From an uncultured archaeon (lineage in GTDB: Archaea; Nanobdellota; Nanobdellia; Woesearchaeales; CAIVOO01), in assembly GCA_903904885.1 (NCBI GenBank), contig CAIVED010000004.1, positions 1 to 63,332 on the forward strand: 63,332 nt of DNA, in the 5' to 3' direction. This document shows, in pieces, positions 52,357 to 60,037 of this stretch. How positions within the stretch are numbered: position 1 is the stretch's first letter; every line of letters starts with the position of its first letter. The position numbers and the translations under genes are program-made. The notes below the pieces were generated by a model. The model was given only the letters and a program-made list of their open reading frames with translations. It did no database searches and was not told where the DNA came from.

Positions 52357-53998
52357 AGAGAAAGAAATTGCATACAGGCTTGCTGAAAAGCAGAAAGAGG
52401 TTTCTGTTGCGGAATTTTTTGAGAGAAACAGGCATCTTCTCGGATTTGATAATAAAAGAAAAGCGCTGATGACTGTCATTAAGGAGGCAGTTGACAATGC
52501 CCTGGATGCCTGCGAAGAGGCAAAGATACTTCCTGAAATCAAGGTTGAGATTATTGAGATGTCTGAGGACAGATTCAGGGTTATTGTAGAAGATAATGGT
52601 CCCGGAATAATAAAAGAGCAGATCCCAAAAATATTTGCAAAGTTACTCTATGGAAGCAAATTCCACACGCTGAAGCAGGCAAGGGGCCAGCAGGGAATAG
52701 GCATAAGCGCAGCGGTTTTGTATGCGCAATTGACCACCGGAAGGCCGACAAAAATCATTTCTAAAATCAGGACAAAATCAGAGGCCAATTATTATGAATT
52801 GCACATAAATACCCAAAAAAACAATCCTGAAATTGTAAAGGAATCAACTCTCGAATGGAAAAAGGAGCACGGCACAAAAATAGAGATGGACATAGAGGCA
52901 TCCTATCAAAAGGGGGCCCAAAGCGTTGATGAATACCTGAAGGAAACAGCAATTGTAAACCCTCACGCAACTATAATTTATACCAATCCCAAGGCAGAGC
53001 AGGTGATTTTTGCCCGTTCAACAAATGATCTTCCAAAAGAGCCGAAAGAAATAAAGCCCCATCCCTACGGCGTTGAACTCGGGATTCTTCTTAAGATGCT
53101 GAAGGCCACTGAAGGAAGAACTCTTCAGAGCTTTTTCACGAATGATTTCTCAAGAGTGGGGCCTACAACTGTCAAGGAAATCTGCGAAAAGGCAGCAATT
53201 CCCCCAAGCATAAAGCCGTCTGAGGTTAATATGCAGATGGCTGAGAGGTTAATTAAGGCAATAAGGGAAACAAAAATAATCGCCCCGCCCACGGATTGCA
53301 TTTCTCCGATTGGAAAAGATTTGCTTTTGAGCGGCCTGAAAAAGGAAATTCCGGCGGAGTTTTACACTGCAACTACCAGGCCTCCTTCTGTTTACAGGGG
53401 GATGCCATTCGTTATAGAATGCTGCATCGCCTATGGAGGCAGCCTTGACAAGGAATCTTCTGCCAATGTCCTGAGATTTGCAAACCGCGTTCCATTGCTT
53501 TACCAGCCGGGAGCATGCGCAATAACAAAATCAATAATTGGAACAGCCTGGCGTTCCTATGGTTTAAACCAGAGTTCAGGCGCATTGCCTGCGGGCCCGG
53601 TTGTCATTCTTGTCCATCTTGCATCAGTCTGGCCGCCTTTCACTTCCGAGGCAAAGGAGGCAATTGCCCATTATCCGGAGATAATAAAAGAGATAAAGCT
53701 CGCAATCCAGGAGTGCGGCAGGGAGCTGGCGAGATATGTCCTGAAAAAAAGAAGGGTTTCGGACTCAATACAGAAGAAGGGGTATATAGAGAAGTATCTT
53801 AATCATGTTGGCGGGGCGCTGAAGGAATTATTGAGCCTTTCTGACAAGGAAGAAGCAAGAATAAATGATTCGCTGAAGGACATACTTGAGAAATCAAGAA
53901 AAATAGAGGAGATTGAGAAAGTTGAGCATGATGGTTCAGAGGAAAGGCTCGGTATCCTGCAAAATGATGAGGAATCAGAGGTAGGGGAAGATGGCTGA
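52349..53998 (+). CDS. top6B: DNA topoisomerase VI subunit B
   Basis: 549 residues. The GHKL ATPase fold is clear: [10 protein letters not shown] (metal-binding Asn, near 51), DNGPGI (near 79) and the lid [10 protein letters not shown] (near 113). A helix-two-turn-helix segment (GIL...[21 protein letters not shown], near 260) and a transducer domain with the conserved Lys strand follow, then a long charged helical C-terminal tail (510-549). It supplies the ATP-dependent gate of topoisomerase VI. It overlaps its partner gene by eight bases. Confidence 0.95.
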   Translation: MAEEKEIAYRLAEKQKEVSVAEFFERNRHLLGFDNKRKALMTVIKEAVDNALDACEEAKILPEIKVEIIEMSEDRFRVIVEDNGPGIIKEQIPKIFAKLLYGSKFHTLKQARGQQGIGISAAVLYAQLTTGRPTKIISKIRTKSEANYYELHINTQKNNPEIVKESTLEWKKEHGTKIEMDIEASYQKGAQSVDEYLKETAIVNPHATIIYTNPKAEQVIFARSTNDLPKEPKEIKPHPYGVELGILLKMLKATEGRTLQSFFTNDFSRVGPTTVKEICEKAAIPPSIKPSEVNMQMAERLIKAIRETKIIAPPTDCISPIGKDLLLSGLKKEIPAEFYTATTRPPSVYRGMPFVIECCIAYGGSLDKESSANVLRFANRVPLLYQPGACAITKSIIGTAWRSYGLNQSSGALPAGPVVILVHLASVWPPFTSEAKEAIAHYPEIIKEIKLAIQECGRELARYVLKKRRVSDSIQKKGYIEKYLNHVGGALKELLSLSDKEEARINDSLKDILEKSRKIEEIEKVEHDGSEERLGILQNDEESEVGEDG

Positions 53999-55079
53999 AG
54001 AAAATATGCTCGCAAAGATAAAGAAAACTGCCACAGAGATTTACAGGCAGATTATGGCCAAGGAAAAGCCCCACCTTAAGATGCCCCTTCGTTCGCTTTC
54101 AAATGTGAACTACGATTCAAAAGAAGGATATTTTGAGATGTCTAATGAGTTCAAGGAGAGAACCCTGACAGTTAACACAATAAAAACATTTGCACAGACA
54201 TTGAGGATGCTTTCGCTTTCTAAGACACTTGTCGAGACCGATGACATTGCGACAAAAAGAGAGGCCTATTACATTTCAAAGAATTGGGGAGATGCTAAGT
54301 TTGTAGAGCAGCCGGAGTCTGACACAGTAATGGACGACATTGAAGCCATGTTCATGGTCAACAGGGAGCAAATGGGCTTTATTTCTGATGAGCACGGCGG
54401 TTCTGTTTCAGGAGAGCTGATTGTTGTTGACATTGATCCTTCCACAAATAAAGAGATAAAAATCGACTGCACTAAAATGGGAACTGGTTCATACTCTGTT
54501 CCAACAAGGGTTGAGCATTTGAAATTTGAGACAAATGCCAAATTTGTTTTGGCAATAGAAACCCAGGGCATGTATGAACGATTGGTTAAGCATTCCTATT
54601 GGAAAACTGCGAACTGCATACTTATTTCTCTTACCGGTGTCCCATCAAGGGCCTGCAGGAGATTTATCAGGAAATTATCCGATGAGAAGAAACTGCCGGT
54701 TTATGTTTTCACAGACGGCGACCCTTACGGGTGGCTTAATATTTACAGGACTTTGAAAGTGGGTTCCGGGAATGCAGCTCACATAAACAAGTATTTCTGC
54801 GTTCCAAATGCAAAATTCATCGGGATTACTGCAAGGGATATTGTTGACTATGACCTGCCATCCCATCCTTTGAAGGATATAGACATAAAGAGGGTTGTTG
54901 ATGGAATGAAAAACGATCCATTTGTCAAGTTCCATCCTGAGTGGCAGAAGGAGCTCAACATGCTGGTCAAAATGAAGAAAAGGGCAGAACAGCAGGCGCT
55001 TGCAGCCCACGGCCTGAACTTCGTTATTTCTGACTATTTGCCTAAGAAGCTGAAAGACCCCAAGAGCTGGCTTCCTTAA
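53991..55079 (+). CDS. top6A: DNA topoisomerase VI subunit A
   Basis: 362 residues. The winged-helix CAP-like domain has the tyrosine motif [10 protein letters not shown] (Tyr93/Tyr94, one being the catalytic DNA-cleaving tyrosine). The Toprim domain has the Glu of [11 protein letters not shown] and the DGDPYGW acid pair for Mg. It is the Spo11-related subunit that makes the double-strand break. The ATG lies in a GAAGATGGCTGAAG context inside the end of top6B, so translation is coupled. The gene appears complete. Confidence 0.95.
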   Translation: MAEENMLAKIKKTATEIYRQIMAKEKPHLKMPLRSLSNVNYDSKEGYFEMSNEFKERTLTVNTIKTFAQTLRMLSLSKTLVETDDIATKREAYYISKNWGDAKFVEQPESDTVMDDIEAMFMVNREQMGFISDEHGGSVSGELIVVDIDPSTNKEIKIDCTKMGTGSYSVPTRVEHLKFETNAKFVLAIETQGMYERLVKHSYWKTANCILISLTGVPSRACRRFIRKLSDEKKLPVYVFTDGDPYGWLNIYRTLKVGSGNAAHINKYFCVPNAKFIGITARDIVDYDLPSHPLKDIDIKRVVDGMKNDPFVKFHPEWQKELNMLVKMKKRAEQQALAAHGLNFVISDYLPKKLKDPKSWLP

Positions 55080-55091
55080 CTACTGCTAAGT

Positions 55092-55103
55092 GGTTATAAA
55101 TAG
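55092..55103 (+). promoter_or_regulatory. TATA box before the transglutaminase-like gene
   Basis: GGTTATAAATAG lies about 35-45 bp before ATG 55138. A second AT-rich box (GATTTAAAAAG) is nearer the start. Confidence 0.45.
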
Positions 55104-55137
55104 AAAGATTTAAAAAGGGGGTTTGTATTGATTTCTC

Positions 55138-55719
55138 ATGAACCTGCAAAAAGAATTAGCCAAATGTTTTTACACCCAAAGAGATAGGAGAATTAGTATT
55201 CCTGATGTTACTTGTGCAGATAAGCATACAGAGCTATTGACAGCATATGAGACATTCAAAAATGCAGGTTTGGAAGTAATATATCGCGTTCATAATTTCA
55301 AATATGATGACCTGGCATTGCCTAAGAATGTTATTGCGATTCCTCATGAAAATAATGATGAGCATGTGAATCTGGAGGTCAAATTGGGTGGAAAATGGTA
55401 CACTGTGGATGCTACCTGGCCGCAGGAGCTTAGCATTGTAAAAGAGAATGGCAAATCTTTTTCAGTTAATAGATGGAATAATCTTACGAGGAATATGATA
55501 ACTGCTGTTGCGGACCCCATAACTTGGTCTCCTGAAAAAAGTTACGAAAGCATGGAAAATGATATAGAATCAGGAGAGCAGTACCGCGAGGGAGAGGAGG
55601 AGGCAAATGGCAAATTTTATGATGCAGTTAACCAATTTTTTACAGAGACCAAAGAAGAGTATGTGAGATGGCGTCATGCGCCTCGCAGGCTATTCTATTA
55701 TTTGGACAAAAGTTTATAA
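55138..55719 (+). CDS. Transglutaminase-like cysteine protein (193 aa)
   Basis: A Cys-His-Asp arrangement typical of the transglutaminase-like superfamily is visible: DVTCADKHTELLTAY (Cys near 29 at a helix start), NDEHVNLEVKLGGKWYTVDATW (His near 79, Asp near 94 before an aromatic). These proteins act as proteases, amidases or peptide cyclases. There is no signal peptide, so it is likely cytoplasmic. The C-terminal third is acidic then basic. The substrate is unknown. Confidence 0.72.
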   Translation: MNLQKELAKCFYTQRDRRISIPDVTCADKHTELLTAYETFKNAGLEVIYRVHNFKYDDLALPKNVIAIPHENNDEHVNLEVKLGGKWYTVDATWPQELSIVKENGKSFSVNRWNNLTRNMITAVADPITWSPEKSYESMENDIESGEQYREGEEEANGKFYDAVNQFFTETKEEYVRWRHAPRRLFYYLDKSL

Positions 55720-55744
55720 ACAACTTATTCTGCTTTTGACTCAT

Positions 55745-55833
55745 GGGCCTGTAGCCTAGCCTGGATAGGGCGACAGCCTTCTAAGCTCTGCAAAGAGAGC
55801 TGTAGATCGAGGGTTCGAATCCCTTCAGGCCCG
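55745..55833 (+). tRNA. tRNA-Arg(TCT) with a 14-nt intron
   Basis: Acceptor GGGCCTG pairs with CAGGCCC (55826-55832), discriminator G. Anticodon stem ACAGC (55773-55777) pairs with GCTGT (55799-55803). Loop CTTCTAA gives anticodon TCT at 55780-55782. The sequence AGCTCTGCAAAGAG (55784-55797) sits at the canonical 37/38 site and must be spliced out. T arm GAGGG-TTCGAAT-CCCTT is regular. A TATA-like GTTTATAAAC lies about 30 bp upstream. CCA is not encoded. Confidence 0.88.
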
Positions 55834-55851
55834 CTTATATTCAAAGGAAAA

Positions 55852-56262
55852 ATGAAAAAAGAGTGTGTTTTTTGCACCATCAAAAAAGAGGAGAAGATTC
55901 TCGAAACTAAACATTGCTACGTCTACCCGGACAAATACCCTCTTTCAAGAGGGCATATTCTGATAGTGCCGAAGAAACATTATGAAAGCATAATGGCAAT
56001 GCCTGATGAGGTTCTTTTTGATGTAATCAAAACAGTCAAATTAATGGAAAAACGATTGATCCAAAGGCTGAAAGTAGAGGGAATGGATTTCCGGGAAAAC
56101 TACAGGCCTTTTGTCCCTGAAAGCAATCTCCGAAAAGCCCACATCCATTTTCACATAATTCCCCGGACGTTTAAGGACATGATTTACAGGGCAAAAGGGG
56201 AAATCAAAAGGAAGGAGATTTCTGAGAAAGATAAGGCTTGGCTTATTAAAAAACTGAAATAA
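55852..56262 (+). CDS. HIT-family nucleotide hydrolase
   Basis: 136 residues. The N-terminal C-x2-C start (CVFCTI) and the histidine triad KAHIHFHIIPR (near residues 101-111) mark a HIT protein, active on nucleotide-phosphoryl substrates such as diadenosine polyphosphates or adenylylated proteins. The mid-part LSRGHILIVPKKHYESI is the usual HIT strand-helix. It starts 18 bp after the tRNA. Confidence 0.9.
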   Translation: MKKECVFCTIKKEEKILETKHCYVYPDKYPLSRGHILIVPKKHYESIMAMPDEVLFDVIKTVKLMEKRLIQRLKVEGMDFRENYRPFVPESNLRKAHIHFHIIPRTFKDMIYRAKGEIKRKEISEKDKAWLIKKLK

Positions 56263-56270
56263 AAAACAGA

Positions 56271-56281
56271 AGATATTTAAA
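56271..56281 (+). promoter_or_regulatory. TATA box upstream of the endonuclease/tRNA locus
   Basis: AGATATTTAAA stands about 22-26 bp before GCGGGGG at 56297, exactly where transcription of a tRNA beginning there would need it. It is also about 30 bp before the endonuclease ATG. Confidence 0.5.
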
Positions 56282-56296
56282 TTATTAATTTATTAT

Positions 56297-57175
56297 GCGG
56301 GGGTATGGTAACACTTAGAAAAAGCTCAGACCTCGCTAAATTGGTTGGCCTTATTACCGGAGATGGCCACCTCCAACTTAAGGGATGGCGAGGATTGGTT
56401 TCTTTTTACTCAGAAGATATTGGAGATATAAAGAGCATTAATGAATTGTTTAAGAAATTATTTGATAAAGGGGGCAGAGTATACCAAGATTTTAGTAAGG
56501 GTATCGCAAAGAAATCAATAATGCGGTATAAAATATTTCTGATATCCAAAGAAATTACTAAAAATCTCAATCAAATAGGGATACCTAAAGGGAATAAAAC
56601 AAATACTCTCTTTTTAGTGCCCGATTGGATAGTAAACGGTAGCAAGCCCATCAAAAAAGCGTATCTCAGCGCAATATATGACTGTGAAGGATGCATTTAT
56701 GAAACCAAGTCCGAAAGTTCAAGCAGATGGAGAATTGCCCTGGAAATGTATAAAAGAGATGACCTTGCGGGTAATGGCGTTAAGTTTTTTGAACAAATAA
56801 AGGGGATGTTAAAGGATTTTGGAGTAGAAACGTCTAATGTCCGGTTTAAGAAGGGCAATCTAAGAAAGGATGGCTCGATAAGCAAGGGATTGATTTTTGA
56901 CATAGAAAAACCCAGTTTTAGAAACTTTTATAAACGTGTGAACTTCGAAAATACTGTCAAACGGAGGAAGCTGGAAACAGCTCTTAATACTTGACCATTT
57001 GCGGGGGTTATTTCATAAGATTAGCGTCTTTTGAATTCCCTAGAGCCAAGTGGTTAAGGTCGGCATATGGAAGTATGCTGATAACAAGCGTTCGGCTGCA
57101 AAGATCAGGCTGATGAGCAATTAGCGATGATAAGTAGAGCCCGATCATGCGGGGGTTCGAATCCCCCTCCCCGCT
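56297..57175 (+). tRNA. Probable tRNA-Cys(GCA) with multiple introns, one perhaps encoding an endonuclease
   Basis: The 3' part is certain: T arm GGGGG-TTCGAAT-CCCCC (57151-57167), acceptor TCCCCGC, then T at 57175 (T73 fits Cys). Working backwards: variable CATGC; 3' anticodon stem CCGAT (57141-57145); an intron of about 38 nt; loop CTGCAA with anticodon GCA (57098-57100) and stem TTCGG (one T-T mismatch); G26; an intron of about 29 nt (57060-57088); D arm GCC-AAGTGGTTAA-GG/C (57045-57059). The 5' acceptor GCGGGGGT occurs twice: at 57001, which makes an 8/9 intron of about 35 nt, and at 56297 behind a good TATA box, which makes a 739-nt intron holding the LAGLIDADG gene. Which is used cannot be settled by eye. 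Confidence 0.6.
56305..56994 (+). CDS. LAGLIDADG homing endonuclease
   Basis: 229 residues with two LAGLIDADG helices: LAKLVGLITGDGHL (about 10-23, acid Asp20) and KKAYLSAIYDCEGCI (about 117-131, acid Glu near 129). It is therefore a two-domain, single-chain enzyme, and the active acids look intact. It is bracketed by direct repeats of GCGGGGGT (56297-56304 and 57001-57008), which are also the 5' acceptor strand of the tRNA behind it, so it may be an intron ORF of that tRNA or an insertion that copied the acceptor. Its ATG overlaps the first repeat's end. Confidence 0.88.
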   Translation: MVTLRKSSDLAKLVGLITGDGHLQLKGWRGLVSFYSEDIGDIKSINELFKKLFDKGGRVYQDFSKGIAKKSIMRYKIFLISKEITKNLNQIGIPKGNKTNTLFLVPDWIVNGSKPIKKAYLSAIYDCEGCIYETKSESSSRWRIALEMYKRDDLAGNGVKFFEQIKGMLKDFGVETSNVRFKKGNLRKDGSISKGLIFDIEKPSFRNFYKRVNFENTVKRRKLETALNT

Positions 57176-57326
57176 TTATTTTAAAGTATGTGTTTTAGGG
57201 ATTCATACTTCTTGAGTATTATGTTGTGGTCGCTATGGCATTATATTTATAAACCTAAACTGGTTAAGAAGCCAAATCCTCCGAAAGCACACAAAGATTG
57301 TGGGATGTACAACTGGTTAAGGCAAT

Positions 57327-57698
57327 ATGATTGACTGCAAGAAAAAGAAATATGGAATTTCAGAGGAACTTTGCGAGAAGATTAAGGAAAGAGATAAGCG
57401 TTGCATATATTGTGATAAAGAATTCAAAGAATACCCTTATTCTGACAAAGCAACAATAGAACATATGGATACTCCGAGTGTTAAAAATCCAGAAGAATGG
57501 AGGGTGGGTATCTGTTGCCATTCGTGTAATGCAAGCAGAAAAGGAAAAAATGAAGATTGGGATACTTGGTTTGAATCAGATTTCTGCAAAAAAAGAAAAA
57601 TTAACAAAGACACAGTAGCCCAATTTGTGAAAGATTATAGGAAAAGAATTCAAGGTGAGGTAAAAAATGACCCAGTGCGAAATGTGCGGCAGGAATGA
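57327..57698 (+). CDS. HNH endonuclease-like protein (123 aa)
   Basis: The layout is C-x2-C (CIYC, 26-29), then a T-I-E-H-M-D core with His46, then a C-x2-C (CHSC, 64-67) followed by NASRKG. This is the zinc-supported HNH fold. It may be a free-standing mobile endonuclease. The end overlaps the mbf1 start by 32 bp, and a TATA-like ATATTTATAAACC lies at about 57243. The 57176-57326 gap has two CTGGTTAAG repeats resembling the tRNA D arm and a possible hairpin (AGTATG...CATACT, 57185-57211). Confidence 0.78.
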   Translation: MIDCKKKKYGISEELCEKIKERDKRCIYCDKEFKEYPYSDKATIEHMDTPSVKNPEEWRVGICCHSCNASRKGKNEDWDTWFESDFCKKRKINKDTVAQFVKDYRKRIQGEVKNDPVRNVRQE

Positions 57699-58104
57699 AG
57701 CAGAGTTATCCGCTCTAATTGAGGATGTGGAGCTGAAGGTCTGCCAGCACTGCTCTAAATTCGGCCAGATTCTTAAAAAACCCACCTTTGCAGAAGCGCC
57801 GAAGAAAAGGGTTGTAATAGACGGGCCGGAGATAATTGTTGTTGAGAACTACGCCAAACTAATCAAGGAAAAGAGAGAGGATTTGGGGCTTATGCAGGAG
57901 GATTTTGCCAAGATGCTCAATGAAAAGCTCTCAACATTCCAGAGCATAGAAAGCGGTCATTTAAAACCAGACATCAAGTTTGCGGAAAAAATGAAGAAAA
58001 TGTTCGGGCTGATTCTGACAAAGGAAATAAAGAAAGCAGACATCAAGATTGAGAAGTCAAAAACAGCCGGGTTTACGCTGGGCGATTTTATTAAAAAGAA
58101 TTAA
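57667..58104 (+). CDS. mbf1: Archaeal multiprotein bridging factor 1 homologue
   Basis: 145 residues. The N-terminal zinc ribbon has Cys4, Cys7, Cys26 and Cys29. A linker leads to a lambda-repressor-type HTH (YAKLIKEKREDLGLMQEDFAKMLNEKLSTFQSIESGHLKPD, about 62-105) and a helical tail. Archaeal MBF1 binds ribosomes or transcription complexes. A GGTGAGGT ribosome site lies just before the ATG. It converges with the minus-strand thioredoxin-like gene, with a four-base overlap. Confidence 0.88.
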   Translation: MTQCEMCGRNEAELSALIEDVELKVCQHCSKFGQILKKPTFAEAPKKRVVIDGPEIIVVENYAKLIKEKREDLGLMQEDFAKMLNEKLSTFQSIESGHLKPDIKFAEKMKKMFGLILTKEIKKADIKIEKSKTAGFTLGDFIKKN

Positions 58105-58787
58105 GCACAAGCTTCCGGTTTCTCCCAGTAAAGAGGGCAAATCTTTGCCATTATCGCGTCGCTGTCATGGAAGCCTGCAGTAGAATTCTCCTCAATAACA
58201 AGCGAAGGGTATTCTGAGATGTTGTATGTTTTTATCAGCATGTCTATAAGCGGCTCGTCCTCGAATGTGGAATCAAAGGAGAATATCAGGATTTTGTCCT
58301 GCAGTTTCTGCTTTAAATATGTCAAAACAAATCCCTGGTTGTCGCAGTCACTGCAATGCTCAGTAGGGGCATAGAAATAAAGTATGGTAATAAAGTCATT
58401 TTTGCATATTTCTTTTGTCTTTTGGGCGAGCATCCAATAGTTGACCTGGGCCTGCACATACTCCTTTTTCAGGACATTAAAGTCTTTTTTATTAAGCGTG
58501 GCATCCTTTTCATATTCTATCAGCCTTTCCTCGGTTTTCATCAGCTCTTTCAGGTAACTATCGAATGTTGCTGAAACAGCGGGGCAGTTCTTCTGCTGGC
58601 TGAGCTCTGATATCAATTGGTACTGAATCTGCAGGCTTATGAAATCAAGTTTCTGCGCTTCCCCCTGGTTCTGTATGTAATCAGCCCTTTTGCCCTCTAT
58701 AACAAGGCCAAGCAGCATTCCAAGTATGAAAATGAGTGCGGTTATGAAACCCGCAAGCAGGTATTTTCCCTTCATTTCTCTCTGCAT
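58101..58787 (-). CDS. Membrane-anchored thioredoxin-like protein (228 aa)
   Basis: One N-terminal helix (about 8-30), a helical coiled region (about 40-135), then a thioredoxin-like domain: strand FITILYFYAP then TEHCSDCDNQG with the C-x2-C redox pair (CSDC), and a later EYPSLVIEE strand with the cis-Pro. It is probably an extracytoplasmic disulfide oxidoreductase, useful for the many Cys-rich surface proteins encoded upstream. It is the last gene of the GT operon; ATG 58787 is chosen over two GTG codons. Confidence 0.8.
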   Translation of the reverse strand: MQREMKGKYLLAGFITALIFILGMLLGLVIEGKRADYIQNQGEAQKLDFISLQIQYQLISELSQQKNCPAVSATFDSYLKELMKTEERLIEYEKDATLNKKDFNVLKKEYVQAQVNYWMLAQKTKEICKNDFITILYFYAPTEHCSDCDNQGFVLTYLKQKLQDKILIFSFDSTFEDEPLIDMLIKTYNISEYPSLVIEENSTAGFHDSDAIMAKICPLYWEKPEACA

Positions 58788-58789
58788 TT

Positions 58790-60037
58790 TCACCACGTTT
58801 GCTTTCTTCGTATGGCCAGGTCAAATATGACCCCCAGCCAGGCCAGTCCCATCACCAGATAATAATAGATGAAAAAGAATGAAACAGGGAGTATCCCCTG
58901 CTTTAAAATCTTTTCGTTGCTGTGCTGGAAGGCCTTTGCCATTATTGTGGCGGAAAGGATGAATGCAACAATGGAGGTGCATACCAGCGCAAAATTCAGG
59001 TCAAAAACGATGAAATTGAAATTAATGTTTTTTATCAGCGTCCAGAAGTCAAAGTTCACAAATCTCATGTCCACAAGGTCCTTCAGATACTCATAAACCC
59101 CGAAATAGAGGGTTATCAGAAGCAGCGAAACTGCAATTCCGCCCGAAAGGATTACTGTTGGAAGCTGTATAAACGCGAAATCACCGTATTTCTTGTTGAA
59201 TATCATGCCCCTGTATCTCAGGGTGTTTAAAAAAGCGCCCTTGAACCACCTGTTTCTCTGGCGGTAGATCTCCCTGAAGTTTTTAGGAGCTATTGTGTAA
59301 ACAAAAGTGTTCATCAGCTGTATTATCTTGTACTGGTATTTCTGCAGCCGGTATGTTATCTCCAGGTCTTCGGTAAGGTTTTTGCTGTCATAGCCACCGA
59401 TTTTTCTGAGTGTTTCTGTTCTGAATACGCTGAATGGGCCTGGCGCAACATGGATGCAGTTCATGTAGCTCATAAGCCTCTTGTAAAACATGTTAACAAC
59501 ATACTCAGAACTCTGGACCCTGCTCCAGAAACTCTCTGGCTGGTACACCTTCATGGAAGGGAGCACGCAGCCAACACTTTTGTCTTCCATGTGCGGCAGC
59601 ATTTCCATAAGGGAGTTGGGCATTGCAACAGAATCAGCATCAAGGCATACAAAAAATTCCCCCTTTGCGCGCTCAAGAGCCACATTCATAGGCTTTCCCT
59701 TTCGCTCCCCGGGATTTCTGCGGATTGAAATTATTTTGACCCGGTCTTTGAATTTTTTCATTATCTCCAAGGTTCGGTCAGAGGAACCGTGGTCTACTAC
59801 GATAATCTCAAGCTTGTCTTTTGGGTAATTGAGGGCCAGGGCAGACTTTATGGTCATCTCAACATTGGATTCCCGATTATAGGCAGGGATTGCTACGGTA
59901 ACCAGGGGAAATTTCCTAAGCTTTTTTACAGAATCTTTCGGAATCCCCGAGTAGGTAAATGTGAGAAACCAGAATACTGCAAAGTAAAGCCCCACAAAAT
60001 ATGTTATCCATATTACTATATTCGTTGCCAGGTTCAT
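58790..60037 (-). CDS. GT2 glycosyltransferase, membrane-bound
   Basis: 415 residues: one N-terminal helix, a GT-A domain (VTVAIPAYNRESN; IIVVDHGSSDRT; CLDADS as the DxD-type site; a later LTEDLEITYR acid; QRNRWFKG as the QxxRW motif of processive GT2 enzymes), then 3-4 C-terminal helices. The motifs are those of cellulose or hyaluronan synthase-like enzymes. It probably makes a surface glycan or lipid-linked sugar. It is coupled to both neighbours (four-base overlap upstream; the next gene begins in its end). Confidence 0.88.
   Translation of the reverse strand: MNLATNIVIWITYFVGLYFAVFWFLTFTYSGIPKDSVKKLRKFPLVTVAIPAYNRESNVEMTIKSALALNYPKDKLEIIVVDHGSSDRTLEIMKKFKDRVKIISIRRNPGERKGKPMNVALERAKGEFFVCLDADSVAMPNSLMEMLPHMEDKSVGCVLPSMKVYQPESFWSRVQSSEYVVNMFYKRLMSYMNCIHVAPGPFSVFRTETLRKIGGYDSKNLTEDLEITYRLQKYQYKIIQLMNTFVYTIAPKNFREIYRQRNRWFKGAFLNTLRYRGMIFNKKYGDFAFIQLPTVILSGGIAVSLLLITLYFGVYEYLKDLVDMRFVNFDFWTLIKNINFNFIVFDLNFALVCTSIVAFILSATIMAKAFQHSNEKILKQGILPVSFFFIYYYLVMGLAWLGVIFDLAIRRKQTW

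Noticed and set aside
57061-57080. CGGCATA-TGGAAG-TATGCTG as a tRNA-Ser(GGA) anticodon arm
   Set aside because: The loop has six or eight bases, no variable arm follows, and position 73 is T. The Cys(GCA) reading fits better, so this hairpin is placed in an intron.
56297-57175. tmRNA-like gene
   Set aside because: There is a tRNA-like 3' end, but no tag frame and no archaeal precedent. Intron-containing tRNA explains it.
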